Below, in pieces: positions 45,126 through 55,394 of a stretch of DNA of 64,000 nucleotides. The first letter of the stretch is position 1, and every line of letters starts with the position of its first letter. The stretch is taken from contig NC_090984.1 of assembly GCF_041146395.1 (NCBI RefSeq), positions 87,617,114 to 87,681,113 of the forward strand. Direction: 5' to 3'. The notes beneath the pieces are model-generated. The model worked only from the letters and a program-made list of their open reading frames with translations, did not search any database and was not told where the DNA came from. The DNA comes from Eulemur rufifrons. Taxonomy: Eukaryota > Chordata > Mammalia > Primates > Lemuridae. Position numbers and translations under genes: made by a program.

Positions 45126-47840
45126 CCAATAAAAAATGATTATAGGACTCGCTTAAGGTTATACAGCTAGAATCCCAACTCAGGCTTGTTTAAGCGAAAG
45201 CTCACGCTCGAAATAATTTTATTTTTTCTTGCAGTTTAAAACTTCCTTGAATGTATGGTTTTATCCTTGCATTTCAAGATTCTCCAAAGGGAAGAAAAAT
45301 GACACCTGTACAGTTAGGAGAAAAGTGTAGAAAGGGCCAAGAGTCCAGGGTTACAAGAGGCTAGAGGTCTGGGTGGCTTGTTGGAAAACAGGGGAAGGGA
45401 TGAGAACCAAGTGGATGTCACTCCTGGAGAACGTGGCCTGACCCTGAGCAGCTGCTCCTAGGGAGGGAATCGATGCTCGTTAGTCCCTATGAGAGAGCCT
45501 GGGCAGCTCCGGTCAGGGCAGGAGTGGCCGCAGCACAGATTCTCAGCCCTGCCTCAACCTAAATTGGGGAAGGTAGCCCGTTCCTCAAGACATCCCTGCC
45601 CCCTGCTGAAAGCCATCTAATCCTACACCAAACCTCCATGCCTGTGACGTGTGGGGCGCCCCTGGCGCTGTGCAAAGCACAGTGTGTGCAATCGTAAGCA
45701 GCAGCCCTGATGGACAAGTGGTCCGTTAAATAAGGTCTTGATTAAAACCATGAGGAAACTTGGGAATTGTTTAGCAGTGCTTCTTTGCAAAAAGAAAACT
45801 ACCACACTGGTGTGTCTCCCAGGAGAAATTTTATGAAGAGCTCCCCTGATTGCTTCTGGCCGAGCTCCTCCCTGCTCTCTCTCCCTACCGCTGCAACTTT
45901 CAGCAGCACACTGCACAAAACCTCAGGCTGGGTCATTCTTTGGTTCCTTAAACATTTAATGCACACCAGTCCTGCAACAGGCTGCATGCTGGAAGCTGAG
46001 GGAACAGAAATGAACAGGGCAGAGTCTTTTTCTCCACTAAGTAGAAAACAAAAAAAAAAAGAAAGAAAAGAAAATATACTGCTTTACAGTGCTGCCTGTC
46101 CTGCTGGAAGCTACCAGGATAATCTGGGTTGCAAGTGTCCAAAACAGAGACCAGGAGAGAGTCGCTCTAAGACAACTCCTCCATCTGGACCCTCTCTCTT
46201 GGGTGACAGACGCTCTGTAGAAGCTCTGACCTCTTCCCAGGTTAAAATTCAGAGTAAACTCCTGGCCTTATTTGATTTTGGCCACATGGATTCTTCCAAC
46301 CCCCCCAAGGGCATGGTGGCTGCTGGACGAGGGAGCCAGTGCAGAGCCCCCAAGAGGTCAGATGCTCGCTCACCTCTTCTCCTGCTCAGCTCTTCTCGCA
46401 TTCTCGTGATGTGGCTTGCTGGCCCTGAAGCTGCCTACCCAGGGCAAGTCTGATCAACACAGATGGAGCCCTGAGCACCCACGCAGGGCAGGGACCTGTC
46501 CTCTGGAGCCTGCTGCTCGCGGCTCCTCAGCACAGCAGCACCCTCCTCACAGCAGCCCCTGGGGCTGGAGGCCCACCAGAGTGAAGGCATGAAGGGACAC
46601 AGTCTTAGGAGCAGGTTCCTCAGTGTTGTTTTCTAGAAGGCAGAAAAAAACAAGCTGTCACCAAACAGAAAGGATGCATCTGACTTTTGCAGAGCGAGTT
46701 AGCCTGTCACTGTTGGCAGACGACTCACAGCACACAGAACTGCCTGGTTGCTAGGAAAAAGACAGACAACCCAGGGCCCGTCTTGGAGGACGGTGGGCTG
46801 CTCACCCACTCAAACCCCAGAATGTTCATTCTGGTTCCTCTTGGTAAACAGAACAGCCCTCAGGAGCCAGTGTACTTGAGCATTTATTGGGATAGGCAGA
46901 CTTTGGGGGACATCCTGTTCTCCTCACTCAGAGGATAAATCACCTTCTTGGCAAACATGGATCTGATCTCAAAATTCTCAGGAGATGCAGCCCTGAGAGG
47001 AAAGAAAAGGAAAGAGAGAAAGCCAGCTTGGCTGGAGAGTGAAGGGTTCCTAGGGGAAGGATCACCCACATGTAACAATCCTCTAACCTCCCATACCCAC
47101 GGTGGTCCAGCTTCTCTGTGGAAGTGCCAGGGCAGGAGAGGGGGAGCAAAGCGGAGCAGAGGGAGGTGAAAGATACACTTAGACTGTGGCTTGACTCTTG
47201 CCCCTAGGAAGCTTTCTCCCAGAATGTTTTAAAAAACCAAAGCTCTTGCAGGAAAAACTAGAAACAATACTCCTCACTCTCTCAAAATGCCCCAAAGTCT
47301 AAAAATGTGGAACCTACTTTTCCAAGTAGCCTAAACAAGCAAACAGCAAACCTGGAAGTTTATCTTGGAAGTCAAGAAGGTTAAAATGGTGATTTTTAAG
47401 TTCTTCCTTCATCTGACTCTCTGGACTTACTTAACCTATTATTTTCCTAGGAGGAAGGAGTCTTCTTTATTCTTTGTGGGCAAAAGGAGATACGCAGAAT
47501 TCCTCATGTCGATGCAGAAACACTGCACTGCATGCATGTAAAGGGCAGAGGGGACCCAGCACCACAGGTGACCACAGCAGTGAAGGGCAAAATTCATCGT
47601 GAGAGCTGGCAGCAGGAAAGAAATTATAGCATGAGGAGCAGGTCAGAGGTACTATCCTTGCAGAAGGTCTCCCTGTAGACATTCTTCGCATATATGTTGA
47701 GATTTGACAGACATTACTACACATCTATGTGTCTCCAGGTATCTCCCAAACTTGTCTAGACTAATGACTAATGTTCCCAAGCGGGGAGAAACCATTGTTT
47801 TAGATTAAGGTTTTATGACTCCAAGAGGCCTCACCTCAAA
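45126..47840. other. Mostly unassigned 2.7 kb
   Basis: Unique-looking sequence, locally G+C-rich near 46460-46570. It includes an L2-like fragment (about 45935-46030, 'TTAAACATTTAATGCACACC') followed by an A-rich tract (46051-46077), and the longest open frame of the window, described separately. No exon structure seen. Confidence 0.5.
45767..46453 (+). other. Longest open frame (228 codons), probably not a gene
   Basis: An uninterrupted plus-strand frame starts at ATG 45767 and ends at a stop by 46453. I recognise no domain, signal peptide or membrane segment. The translation is serine- and lysine-rich with a low-complexity 'KQKKKERKE' stretch that comes from the A-rich DNA tract at about 46051-46077. 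Part of it runs across an L2-like fragment. A minus frame of 97 codons overlaps it. All of this suggests a chance frame in G+C-richer DNA. No polyadenylation or splice context supports transcription. Confidence 0.15.
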
Positions 47841-47905
47841 CGTTAGTTTCCTATTGCTGCTGTAACAACTTACCACAAACTTAGTAGTTTAAACCAACAC
47901 AAATT
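47841..47905 (-). mobile_element. MaLR-type LTR, left part (reverse)
   Basis: Opens 'GTTAGTTTCCTATTGCTGCT' and 'GTAACAACTTACCACAAACT'. It is cut at 47905 and resumes at 50015 with the same target sequence repeated. Confidence 0.8.
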
Positions 47906-48372
47906 ACAGTGCTGCTGTTTATCATTTTGCTTAGATCAAGTAGAATTTGCTTTATGAATCTGGGTGCACCTGAGTTAGGTGCATAAATATTTAGAATGGT
48001 TATGTCTTCTTGTTGAATTGTACTCTTCACCATTATATAGTGATCATCTTTGTCTTTCATTACTTTTGTTGATTTGAAGACCAAGTTATCTGAAATCAGG
48101 ACTGCTACACCAGGTTTCTTTTGGCTGCCATTTGCATGGAATATTGTTTTCCATCCTTTCACCTTGAGTCTGAATGCATCCTTGTAGGTTAGATGTGTTT
48201 CCTGAAGACAGCAGATACCTGGCTTGTGTACATTTATCCATTTGACCAACCTATGTCTCTTTAGAGAACAGTTCAAGCCATTCACATTTATTGAAAGAAT
48301 TGATAAGTGAGGCAGATTTCTGTTCATCCTGTTGAGTTGAACACTTAAGTGCACATACAGTAATAACATTCA
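47906..48372 (-). pseudogene. L1 ORF2 N-terminus (endonuclease domain), inverted fragment
   Basis: Read on the minus strand from about 48327, the frame begins like L1 ORF2p and holds the apurinic-endonuclease-like domain. Recognisable are the 'NVNGLN' motif, with its active-site Asn, 'QETHLT' with the catalytic Glu, and 'NIYAPN' with the Tyr. The frame is open for about 135 codons, so decay is mild. It stops before the 'GDFN' motif because the inverted piece ends there; the last residues come from the target site. The reverse transcriptase domain is absent. In the cell, ORF2p nicks target DNA and primes L1 copying. This piece cannot do so. Confidence 0.85.
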
Positions 48373-48545
48373 TCGGGTGTCGGGCAGGTGGGAGCAGGGA
48401 GGAGGGAATGGGTATATTCACACCTAATGGGTGCGGTGCGCGTCATCTGGGGGATGGACATGCTTAAAACTCTGAGTCAGGTGGGGCAAAGGCAATATAT
48501 GTAACCTAACATTTGTACCCTTGTAATATGCTGAAATAAAAAAAA
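48373..48545 (+). mobile_element. L1 3' UTR and A-tail, strepsirrhine-type
   Basis: Sense 3' UTR: a G-rich tract at about 48375-48412 with six G3 runs, then 'TATTCACACCTAATGGGTGC', 'TCATCTGGGGGATGGACATG', 'GGGGCAAAGGCAATATATGT', 'CATTTGTACCCTTGTAATAT', AATAAA (48535-48540) and an A-run. I associate this ending with lemur L1s. Confidence 0.8.
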
Positions 48546-48584
48546 GAAATGAAATTTCATATCAAATTTCAAAAAAAAAAAAAA

Positions 48585-49999
48585 GGAAATGGAAGAGATA
48601 AAATATTGGACCTAATGATTAGAGTCAAATTTTAAATTTTGATTGAGTCAGTTAAAACATGACATCTGTAACTACATCCACTCTTGTCTATTTGTACAGT
48701 GGACACCCATGGAACCATCTGATCAGTGTCCCTTTTCCCCTTATCATGGAAATGTTCTGCCTCACCCAAGGACAGGACCACCTCAGGATAAGCCATTTTC
48801 CTACCTAACCCTATCCCCGGGCCACAGTTAATTGTTCCAAGCTTGACGTGGATCAATCACAGTTTTTCCTAAGGATTTTTCAAACAGGCACAGATGAAGA
48901 GTTGGCCCCTCCCCAGTGCTGGAATTTGTGAGATGTAAGTTTGGGACGTGCCATGTCTCCCACTGCGTGAAGGAAGCTGGTTTGCATGGAGAGTGCAGTT
49001 AACAGAAAAGGCAGGAGAGCCCTGGAGATGCCTGAGTCCTTGATTGTACCTGTGTCTAATGCCCAGCTGTATCCCTGCCCACCCCACATCCTTCTAATCA
49101 AGGGACCAGAATACAATGATCTATAGCTAAGATCTGCAAGTGTTTCTTCCTGCTTAAGACCAATAAGAATTTCCCTTTTATAGTGGCCAGAACATTATCC
49201 ACTGGACATCCAGCAGGGATGATACCATCTAAGTCCCAAAATTTCTTGGTCCCTATTTTAATAACAGGTCATGTGAACTACCTTTCTCTCATGTGTCTCC
49301 TTATGAGAGAGTGAGGGCCAGGACATTCAATAGTGTGGGCATTATGGGGAAAGCAGTGTGGTGATATAACAGAACCAATAGTGAGAGGGGATTAAGGTTA
49401 CTATAAGAGCTACTGTTGTAAGTTATTGTAAACTCAGATCTCCCCCTGAGATGGCACAGTGGTAAAATATTGTTCTGTTGCATGAGCAACTACAATAAAT
49501 ATGATTTGGACCATGCAATTATAAGCAAAGAGAGGAAATGAGTTCCCCGCACCAGCAGAGGACCCAAACACATGACCTGTATGATGCCTGGGCCCTGCCC
49601 AGTAGATAGCGACCTGGAAGTTCTCTGGGTTTCACACAGCCAGTGAGCACAGCATCCAACGCTGCCCAGATCCAACGGAAAAGGCCTGCATTCACCAAAC
49701 CAGCCCACCTTACTTGAGAAATGATGTAGCTGGGGTCCAAAAAGATGAATTTCCACAATCGGGAAAAGCCAGAATTAGAAATCTGACTGGGCTTTTTTTC
49801 CCCAAGAGCTTAGAATGAGAGAATTTAGCTTTAATAACATTTAACTCTATATCATTTATATACAAGGAAGCTTTGTATAATAACCTTCTAAGAGTTTAAA
49901 GATGCTGAGATTCACTCTTCAAGCAGTGCAATAGGAAAGTATTTATATGCATAAGAGATGTAAATTTGATGAATAAATGATGTTAATTTTGAAACTATT
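48585..49999 (+). other. Putative 3' transduced segment
   Basis: About 1.4 kb lies between the second A-run (48571-48584) and the terminal A-rich tail. I recognise no repeat or gene in it. Frames of 60-90 codons on both strands have no domain. It ends in a polyadenylation signal and tail, as a transcript copy would. Its source locus should exist elsewhere in the genome, beside the parent L1. Confidence 0.6.
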
Positions 50000-50014
50000 A
50001 AAAAAATAAAAAAT

Positions 50015-50456
50015 AAACCGACACAAATTTATCATCTCACAATTCTGTAGGTCAGGAGTCTGACAAGGATCTCCCTGGGTTAAAAATCCTTCATCCCTGT
50101 CCGGAGGCACTAAGGGAAAGAATCCACTTCCTTGCCTTCTCCAGCTTCTAGAAGCTGCCTATACCTCCTTGGTCATGGTCTGTTCCTCCACCTTCACAGC
50201 CAGCAAAGGCGAGTAGTCTTTCTCATGCCACATCACTCTTGTTCCCTCTTCTACCTCCCTCTTCTACTTTTAAGGACCCTTGTAATTAAGTTGGGCCTAC
50301 CAAGATAACCCAGGATAATCTCCCTATCTTAATTATCAACCTAATCCCATCTGCAACCTTAATTTCCCTTTGCCATGTAAGGTAACATGCCCACAGGTTC
50401 CAGGTATTTGGTTGCACATGGACATCTTTGGGAGGCCATTATTTTGTCAACCACAG
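50015..50456 (-). mobile_element. MaLR-type LTR, right part (reverse)
   Basis: Continues the LTR cut at 47905: 'TTATCATCTCACAATTCTGT', 'CTTCCTTGCCTTCTCCAGCT', 'TTAAGGACCCTTGTAATTAA', 'AGATAACCCAGGATAATCTC', 'GCAACCTTAATTTCCCTTTG', 'GGACATCTTTGGGAGGCCAT' and the end at 'CAACCACA'. The first bases repeat the insertion site. Confidence 0.85.
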
Positions 50457-50944
50457 CCAGCATACAGATTTGTTACCTGGGACAGAGAATCACAAATTAT
50501 AAAATAACTGTCACCCAGAAGAATGCATAAAGCTGAGCTCCTGACACTTAGCCCAGGTACATTTTGCTGAAAAGAAAAAAAAAAAAAATCAAAAAAAGAT
50601 CATTCTGTTGAGTACTTAAAGGACTGGAAGTCCTAATGGGGACTGAATGTTTAGTGTGAGGACGTAAGAAAGAAAACAAGAGTAGGTCCATAATCCTATG
50701 TGCCTTGTTCTTCATTTTAGTTTTCAAGGATGAACAAAGATTTTTAATCTGGAGATATGTTAATGTTTTAACTACCCATTTCCAAGGCTCTCAGACCTTG
50801 TCAGCCTGATTTCCTTCTCTTACCATGGAATCTCTTTGTTTCCTAACCTCTGGGCAGATGAAGGAGAAAACAGATACACTTTGGACTGGAGCTGCCCTTG
50901 CACTCTGCTCTTGGCAGCAGCATGTTGACGGCCAGTGGGGCCCA
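50457..50944. other. Unassigned stretch
   Basis: Nothing recognised apart from an A-rich run at about 50575-50590. Confidence 0.5.
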
Positions 50945-51085
50945 GGCAATGTTTCTCAATGTGAGGCCCACCATTCGCCTGCATCAGGGTCCCCTGCCCC
51001 ATTTTGTCAAATTCTGGGAGTGGGATCCAGGAATCTGCATTTTAAAGAGCTCCTTGGTGATGCTGATGCAAACTAAAGCGTGACA
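50945..51085 (+). mobile_element. MER5A-type DNA transposon fragment
   Basis: 'AATGTTTCTCAATGTGAGGC', 'CGCCTGCATCAGGGTCCCCT', 'AATCTGCATTTTAAAGAGCT', 'CTTGGTGATGCTGATGCAAA': the MER5A order, missing the extreme right end. No transposase. Confidence 0.75.
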
Positions 51086-51884
51086 GCCTATATTTTAAAG
51101 TTCCCCAATCTGCAACCAGCCTCTCCCAGCTCTTAGCAGCTCCCATAAATAATTTGCCTAGTCAATGTTCTATCCCTATTGTGATTCTCAGCTATGTAAT
51201 ATTTTCAACAACATAAATTTGTTCTCCTGCCAGGAGAGAGAAGAAGAGACAGCATGATATTCCAGTGCAGTTCTATGATCTGAAACCGAGGATTCTCAAT
51301 ACATCTTAAATATTAACCAACAAGATGCAAACTGATGCATAATTCATTAGTGGAGGTAGTAGACCAAAGTGCCTTTCATAATTTAACAAACTGACACATA
51401 AACTATTAAAAATTGTAAAAGCAACAGTGTTGATCTATGCAGATTGATCTTGGCTGTGAAGAAATACAGTACAAAAGGAAAATAGTATTATGTCACTTCT
51501 GACTGACAAACAGCTAATCACATACAACTTACCTAGTGAATGGAAAATGCACTTCTTAGAAATTAAAAATCTGAAAAAGTTAAAAACAGTTTTAAAGGGG
51601 AAAATAAAGGAAAATTCTTAGAACAAATTTAAAATCAGGCAGTCATTTTTCATTGACAATTGAAATAAATAAATGTTGACAGCAACCTGAATTATTACCC
51701 AGAATTTTAAAAAACTAAATTTCAGTTTTAAGATAAGAATATTTTCACATATGACAATCCTTTACTTTTTTCACTTTTGACTTCATAGTTTGAATTATTT
51801 TTACAATCTTAACTCAACTCATTAGATGACCACCTCTTTGAAAGAAGTCAAGTAGGTTGCCTTAGTAGTTTTTAATTACATAAT
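51086..51884. other. Unassigned AT-rich stretch
   Basis: No gene or named repeat. Strongly A/T-rich from about 51540. Confidence 0.5.
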
Positions 51885-52175
51885 TATTCCTAAATAAATG
51901 CATTATATAAAAATAAAAATGATATTAACATTAAAGCTAAAGGCCCCTCTGACTATGTCCCCAGATAGTCCATTCCCTCCTCCTCTCCCCAGAGGTAAGC
52001 ACTGATACCAGTTCGTAATATATTTTTTCAGATCCTGTTCTGAAAAACATGTATGTACCCATAAAAAACATGCAGAATTGTTTTGACCATTTTTTACCTA
52101 AATAGTGTCATACTGTACATAGTCTTCTACAGCTTAATTTTTTTCTTCCATTATGTCTTAGAGAGCTCTTCCCGT
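51885..52175 (-). repeat. Old L1ME 3' end, reverse
   Basis: 'AATGATATTAACATTAAAGC', 'CTCCTCTCCCCAGAGGTAAG', 'TCCTGTTCTGAAAAACATGT', 'TAAATAGTGTCATACTGTAC' and 'TCTTAGAGAGCTCTTCCCGT' follow the reverse of an old L1 3' UTR. Confidence 0.65.
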
Positions 52176-52184
52176 GTATAATAG

Positions 52185-52390
52185 TGGTAGCCATGTGCCA
52201 AACATTGTTCTCAATTCTGGCACATATTATCTAATTTAATCCTCATTAATTTCTAGGCAGCAATGCCTAGAAATAGGTACAATTATGATCATTTCCCAGA
52301 TGGGGAAACTGAAGCCCAAGGAGAAATACAGAAACATGCTTCCAGAGTCACACGGCTTTTAGTCAACACGGAGTTAAAAATTATAAGCCC
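52185..52390 (-). repeat. MIR SINE, reverse
   Basis: 'ATGTGCCAAACATTGTTCTC', 'TATCTAATTTAATCCTCATT', 'AGATGGGGAAACTGAAGCCC', 'AGAGTCACACGGCTTTTAGT'. It carries a local duplication-like 'CTAGGCAGCAATGCCTAG' near 52254-52271. Confidence 0.8.
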
Positions 52391-53194
52391 CACATGATTT
52401 CAATTACCCTTGATCTAAATTAAGTTGAGATAAGAAGTCATCAACTTCAATAGAAGAAGCTTTCATATGATAGAAGTGTTTTCCAAATGTAATGCAATGA
52501 ATTAACAGTTAGCCTTTGTTTTGCTAGGTAAGGGAAAAAGGTAGTAAATATTTAAATTTCAGTTATCATAAAAGTCAAATAAATCTATAATTATTTTGCA
52601 ACTCGATGGCATACATTTAAAATTCTTCATTTGTTATGAAAGGCAAAGAGCTTTAAGAAAGCCAAGGATTTGACTTATAACCTTGAGATCATGAATACTT
52701 GTTAGAAATGAAAATGCACATTTGTCAGAAATGTATTGTGGAAACTGTCACCCCTGACCTCACGGTGATTTACCGCTGACTCTGACTTCACTGATCTGGT
52801 TCTAATTAACCCGACAAGTGCAGATCCACACTTAGGAGCATAGCTAGAGGAACTCTTCCTTCTAAAAAGTTTTTTCACAAGTTAAATAAAATGACTGTAA
52901 CATATTAAATTAAAATCAGAACTCAGATTCTCCATTTTCTTCAAAGTTACAGCGCAGTTTTCAAACATAGACAATCTGATTCTAGAGCTAACGTTCTCGC
53001 CCACTGCACAGCAACACAACCATAGCTACCTCACTCTTTTTACCTGCTGCATGATGTTCTCTCAAGGATTTACCTTCATCTAGGGCTCAACACCAAGAAT
53101 CCTTCTTAGCAACTTGACGAGATATAAATATAAAATGGATACATAGTCCCTGACTTCAAGAGCTTATAAACTAATATGAAATTTTATTAGTTGG
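52391..53194. other. Unassigned stretch
   Basis: A/T-rich, no gene. A decayed MIR scrap may lie at 52960-53010. Confidence 0.5.
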
Positions 53195-53300
53195 CTTTAG
53201 GAAACCTTCATTTCTCAACTTTTCCACCTACAAAATTGGAGTAAACATATTTACCTATCTTGGAGAGGTAATGTGAATAAAAATGAAATGAGATTGGTGA
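53195..53300 (+). repeat. MIR fragment
   Basis: 'CATTTCTCAACTTTTCCACC', 'TACAAAATTGGAGTAAACAT' and 'GGAGAGGTAATGTGAATAAA' match a decayed sense MIR. Confidence 0.5.
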
Positions 53301-54161
53301 GTAAATACTTTTGCTTTTTTAAAATGCATCCTGATCATCACTTTTAAGAACCGGTCAAATCTAGTGGGAAGCCACGGAGTTGCCATCAGGGACAACGTGG
53401 TCAGATTCCAGGGTCTGCTGTCTGCTCAGATAGCCTGCGTGACAATTGTCTTCAGCTAAATGGGCCTAGGGGTGATTGGTGACCCCAACAGAGAGGTACA
53501 AATTAAAACTCATTCATAACAGGAAATTTTTTATAAAGCAATTATTTATAACAAGAAATATATCTCCCAAGACACTGGAGTGATCTGGCGAGCACTTTAT
53601 CCTCCAATAGGTAAAATCTTCCATGCAAGCCAAATTATAATTAGAAAGAAGGCTGGCTGGTAAGTGTGGAATCAGACCTTGGGAGTCTATGACTCAGATG
53701 TTCAATAGCGTCAGGCTCTGCAGCATCCAACTCTACCCAGACGTAACAGGCTACATCCTTGGACCAGGGCAGCCTCTCTAGACAGCACTTGAATGGCACT
53801 GCCAAGGGCGCTCTCTGAGAATTTCCCTGTTCCTTGTCCTCATGCTGACCATCCTCCTTCTGGAGGACATTTTTTCCTGCATGTATGTTAATAGCTTAAA
53901 TCCAGTTCCAGTCAGGCTTTGTTGATCTGGGACCAATTCCATCCCCTTAGAGATGACTTTGCTTGTCTTTGAAGGTGTTGATTGATGGTTCACGCTCAGG
54001 TTAATGAGTTGCCAAATTAATGGGTTGTTTCACTGTTAGCTCCATCTTTCAACTACAAAAATACAAAAATTAACCACTCAAAAAGTGTTGCCAACCCAGG
54101 CCTTGCCAGCCTTGACACTTCTCTAAGGGATAGGGCATTTGAAATGAGCAAAATCATCATT
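53301..54161. other. Unassigned stretch
   Basis: No gene or repeat recognised. Confidence 0.5.
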
Positions 54162-54182
54162 AGAATGTATATAGATTCTTCT

Positions 54183-54476
54183 GGCTGGGTGAGGTGCCCT
54201 ACACCTGTAGTCCTAGCACTCTGGGAGGCTGAGGCTGGTGGATTGTTTAAGATCAGGAGTTTCAGACCAGCCTGAGCACAAGCAAAACCCCATCTCTACA
54301 AAAATAGAAAAAATTGGCTGGGCATGGTGGCGTGTGTCTATAGTCCCAGCTACTCTGGAGGATCACCTGAGCCCAGGAGTTCAGGTTGCAGTGAGCTGTG
54401 ATGATGCCACTGCACTCTAGCCAGGGCGACAGAGCAAGACTCTGTCCCCACCCCCTCACCCCCTCCCTGCAAAAAA
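54183..54476 (+). mobile_element. Alu SINE, forward, with 21-bp target duplication
   Basis: Dimeric Alu from 'GGCTGGGTGAGGTGCCCTAC' to 'AAGACTCTGTCCCCACCCCC' and an A-run. It has 'CAGCCTGAGCACAAGCAAAA' in the left arm, the strepsirrhine-like variant. The 21 bases at 54162-54182 are repeated at 54477-54497 with one mismatch. The tail holds an unusual C-rich insert before the A's. Confidence 0.97.
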
Positions 54477-54588
54477 AGAATGCATATAGATTCTTCTAAA
54501 AAATGCCAAAACAGTCGATTCTCTTTAATTATATAAACTGTACTCCTGCAATCTTGTTTAAACTATAAATTTACTTGGCAAATCTTTT

Positions 54589-54661
54589 TTTTTTTTTCTT
54601 ATTTCATGTTATTGTTATGAGGGATACAGAATTGCAGGTTACATACGTTGCTCATGTACCG
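54589..54661 (-). mobile_element. Very short L1 3' stub with perfect target duplication
   Basis: An oligo-T run followed by 'ATTTCATGTTATTGTTATGA' and 'GGTTACATACGTTGCTCATG' is the reverse of an L1 3' tail of the lemur-like kind. It is bounded by a perfect 17-bp repeat, TACTTGGCAAATCTTTT, at 54572-54588 and 54662-54678. The insertion is only about 73 bp. Confidence 0.8.
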
Positions 54662-54678
54662 TACTTGGCAAATCTTTT

Positions 54679-55009
54679 CTTCCAAGTTTGTAAGTAAAGT
54701 TTAGCTCAACTCATTCTGCTAAATTTTAAAAGATCCTGGATTAAATGGATCCAAATTTACAAACTTTTAGCACATTATTCCATAAACTGAAAACAGAAGC
54801 AAGAATTGTCATGTAAAAAGGTGAATTCTGCCCCTTTGGCATAAACACACCACTCTATCATAACTCCACCCAAGTGCTTGATGATCAGGTTTTCAGCTTT
54901 TCGTTTTTACTTTTCAGCACTTGCTAGTAACCTTAGTTTTCTAACTAAAATGTCACCATGCACAAGAATGTAACCCAAGCTGATTTCAGCTACTTAGCTG
55001 TTTTTTTCT
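54679..55009. other. Unassigned stretch
   Basis: No gene or repeat recognised. Confidence 0.5.
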
Positions 55010-55335
55010 TTCAGAATTATTCTGCCATTTGCAACAATATGGAAGAACCTGAAGGACATTACACTAAGTAAACTAAGACAGACACAGAAAGACAAATACA
55101 GTCCTGTATGACTTCATTTATATGTGGAATCTAAAAAAGTCAAATTCACAGAAGCAGAGAGTAGAATGGTGGTTGCCAGGGCTGGGGGGTGAGGGAAAGA
55201 GGGAGATACTGTTCAGAGGGTACAAACTTCCAGTTATAAGATGAAAAAGTTGTGGGAGTCTAATGTAGGGTATGGGGACTACAGTTAATAATACATATTT
55301 ATTGTATACTTGAAATTTGCCGAGAGAAACAAATT
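55010..55335 (+). repeat. L1M 3' end, forward
   Basis: 'ATTTGCAACAATATGGAAGA', 'GACACAGAAAGACAAATACA', 'GACTTCATTTATATGTGGAA', 'GAGAGTAGAATGGTGGTTGC', 'ACAGTTAATAATACATATTT' and 'GTATACTTGAAATTTGCCGA' match a sense L1 end. Confidence 0.85.
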
Positions 55336-55394
55336 AAGGAAATGAAATAGTGATTAAGTGCTAAGAGGAAAACAAACAAGAAGCTGAGATGGAA

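Larger units (their letters stand above)
47906..50014 (+). mobile_element. Chimeric L1 insertion: 5'-inverted L1 plus downstream 1.4 kb
   Basis: One 2.1-kb block splits an LTR and is bounded by a 15-bp duplication, AAACCAACACAAATT (47891-47905) and AAACCGACACAAATT (50015-50029). The left 0.46 kb is L1 ORF2 start on the minus strand. The next 0.17 kb is an L1 3' UTR on the plus strand with AATAAA and A-run. The remaining 1.4 kb is not L1 and ends with AATAAA (49972-49977) followed 23 bases later by an A-rich tail. The flanking TTT/AAA fits the L1 endonuclease target. I infer one retrotransposition by twin priming with 3' transduction. A chimera with another transcript is an alternative. Confidence 0.7.
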
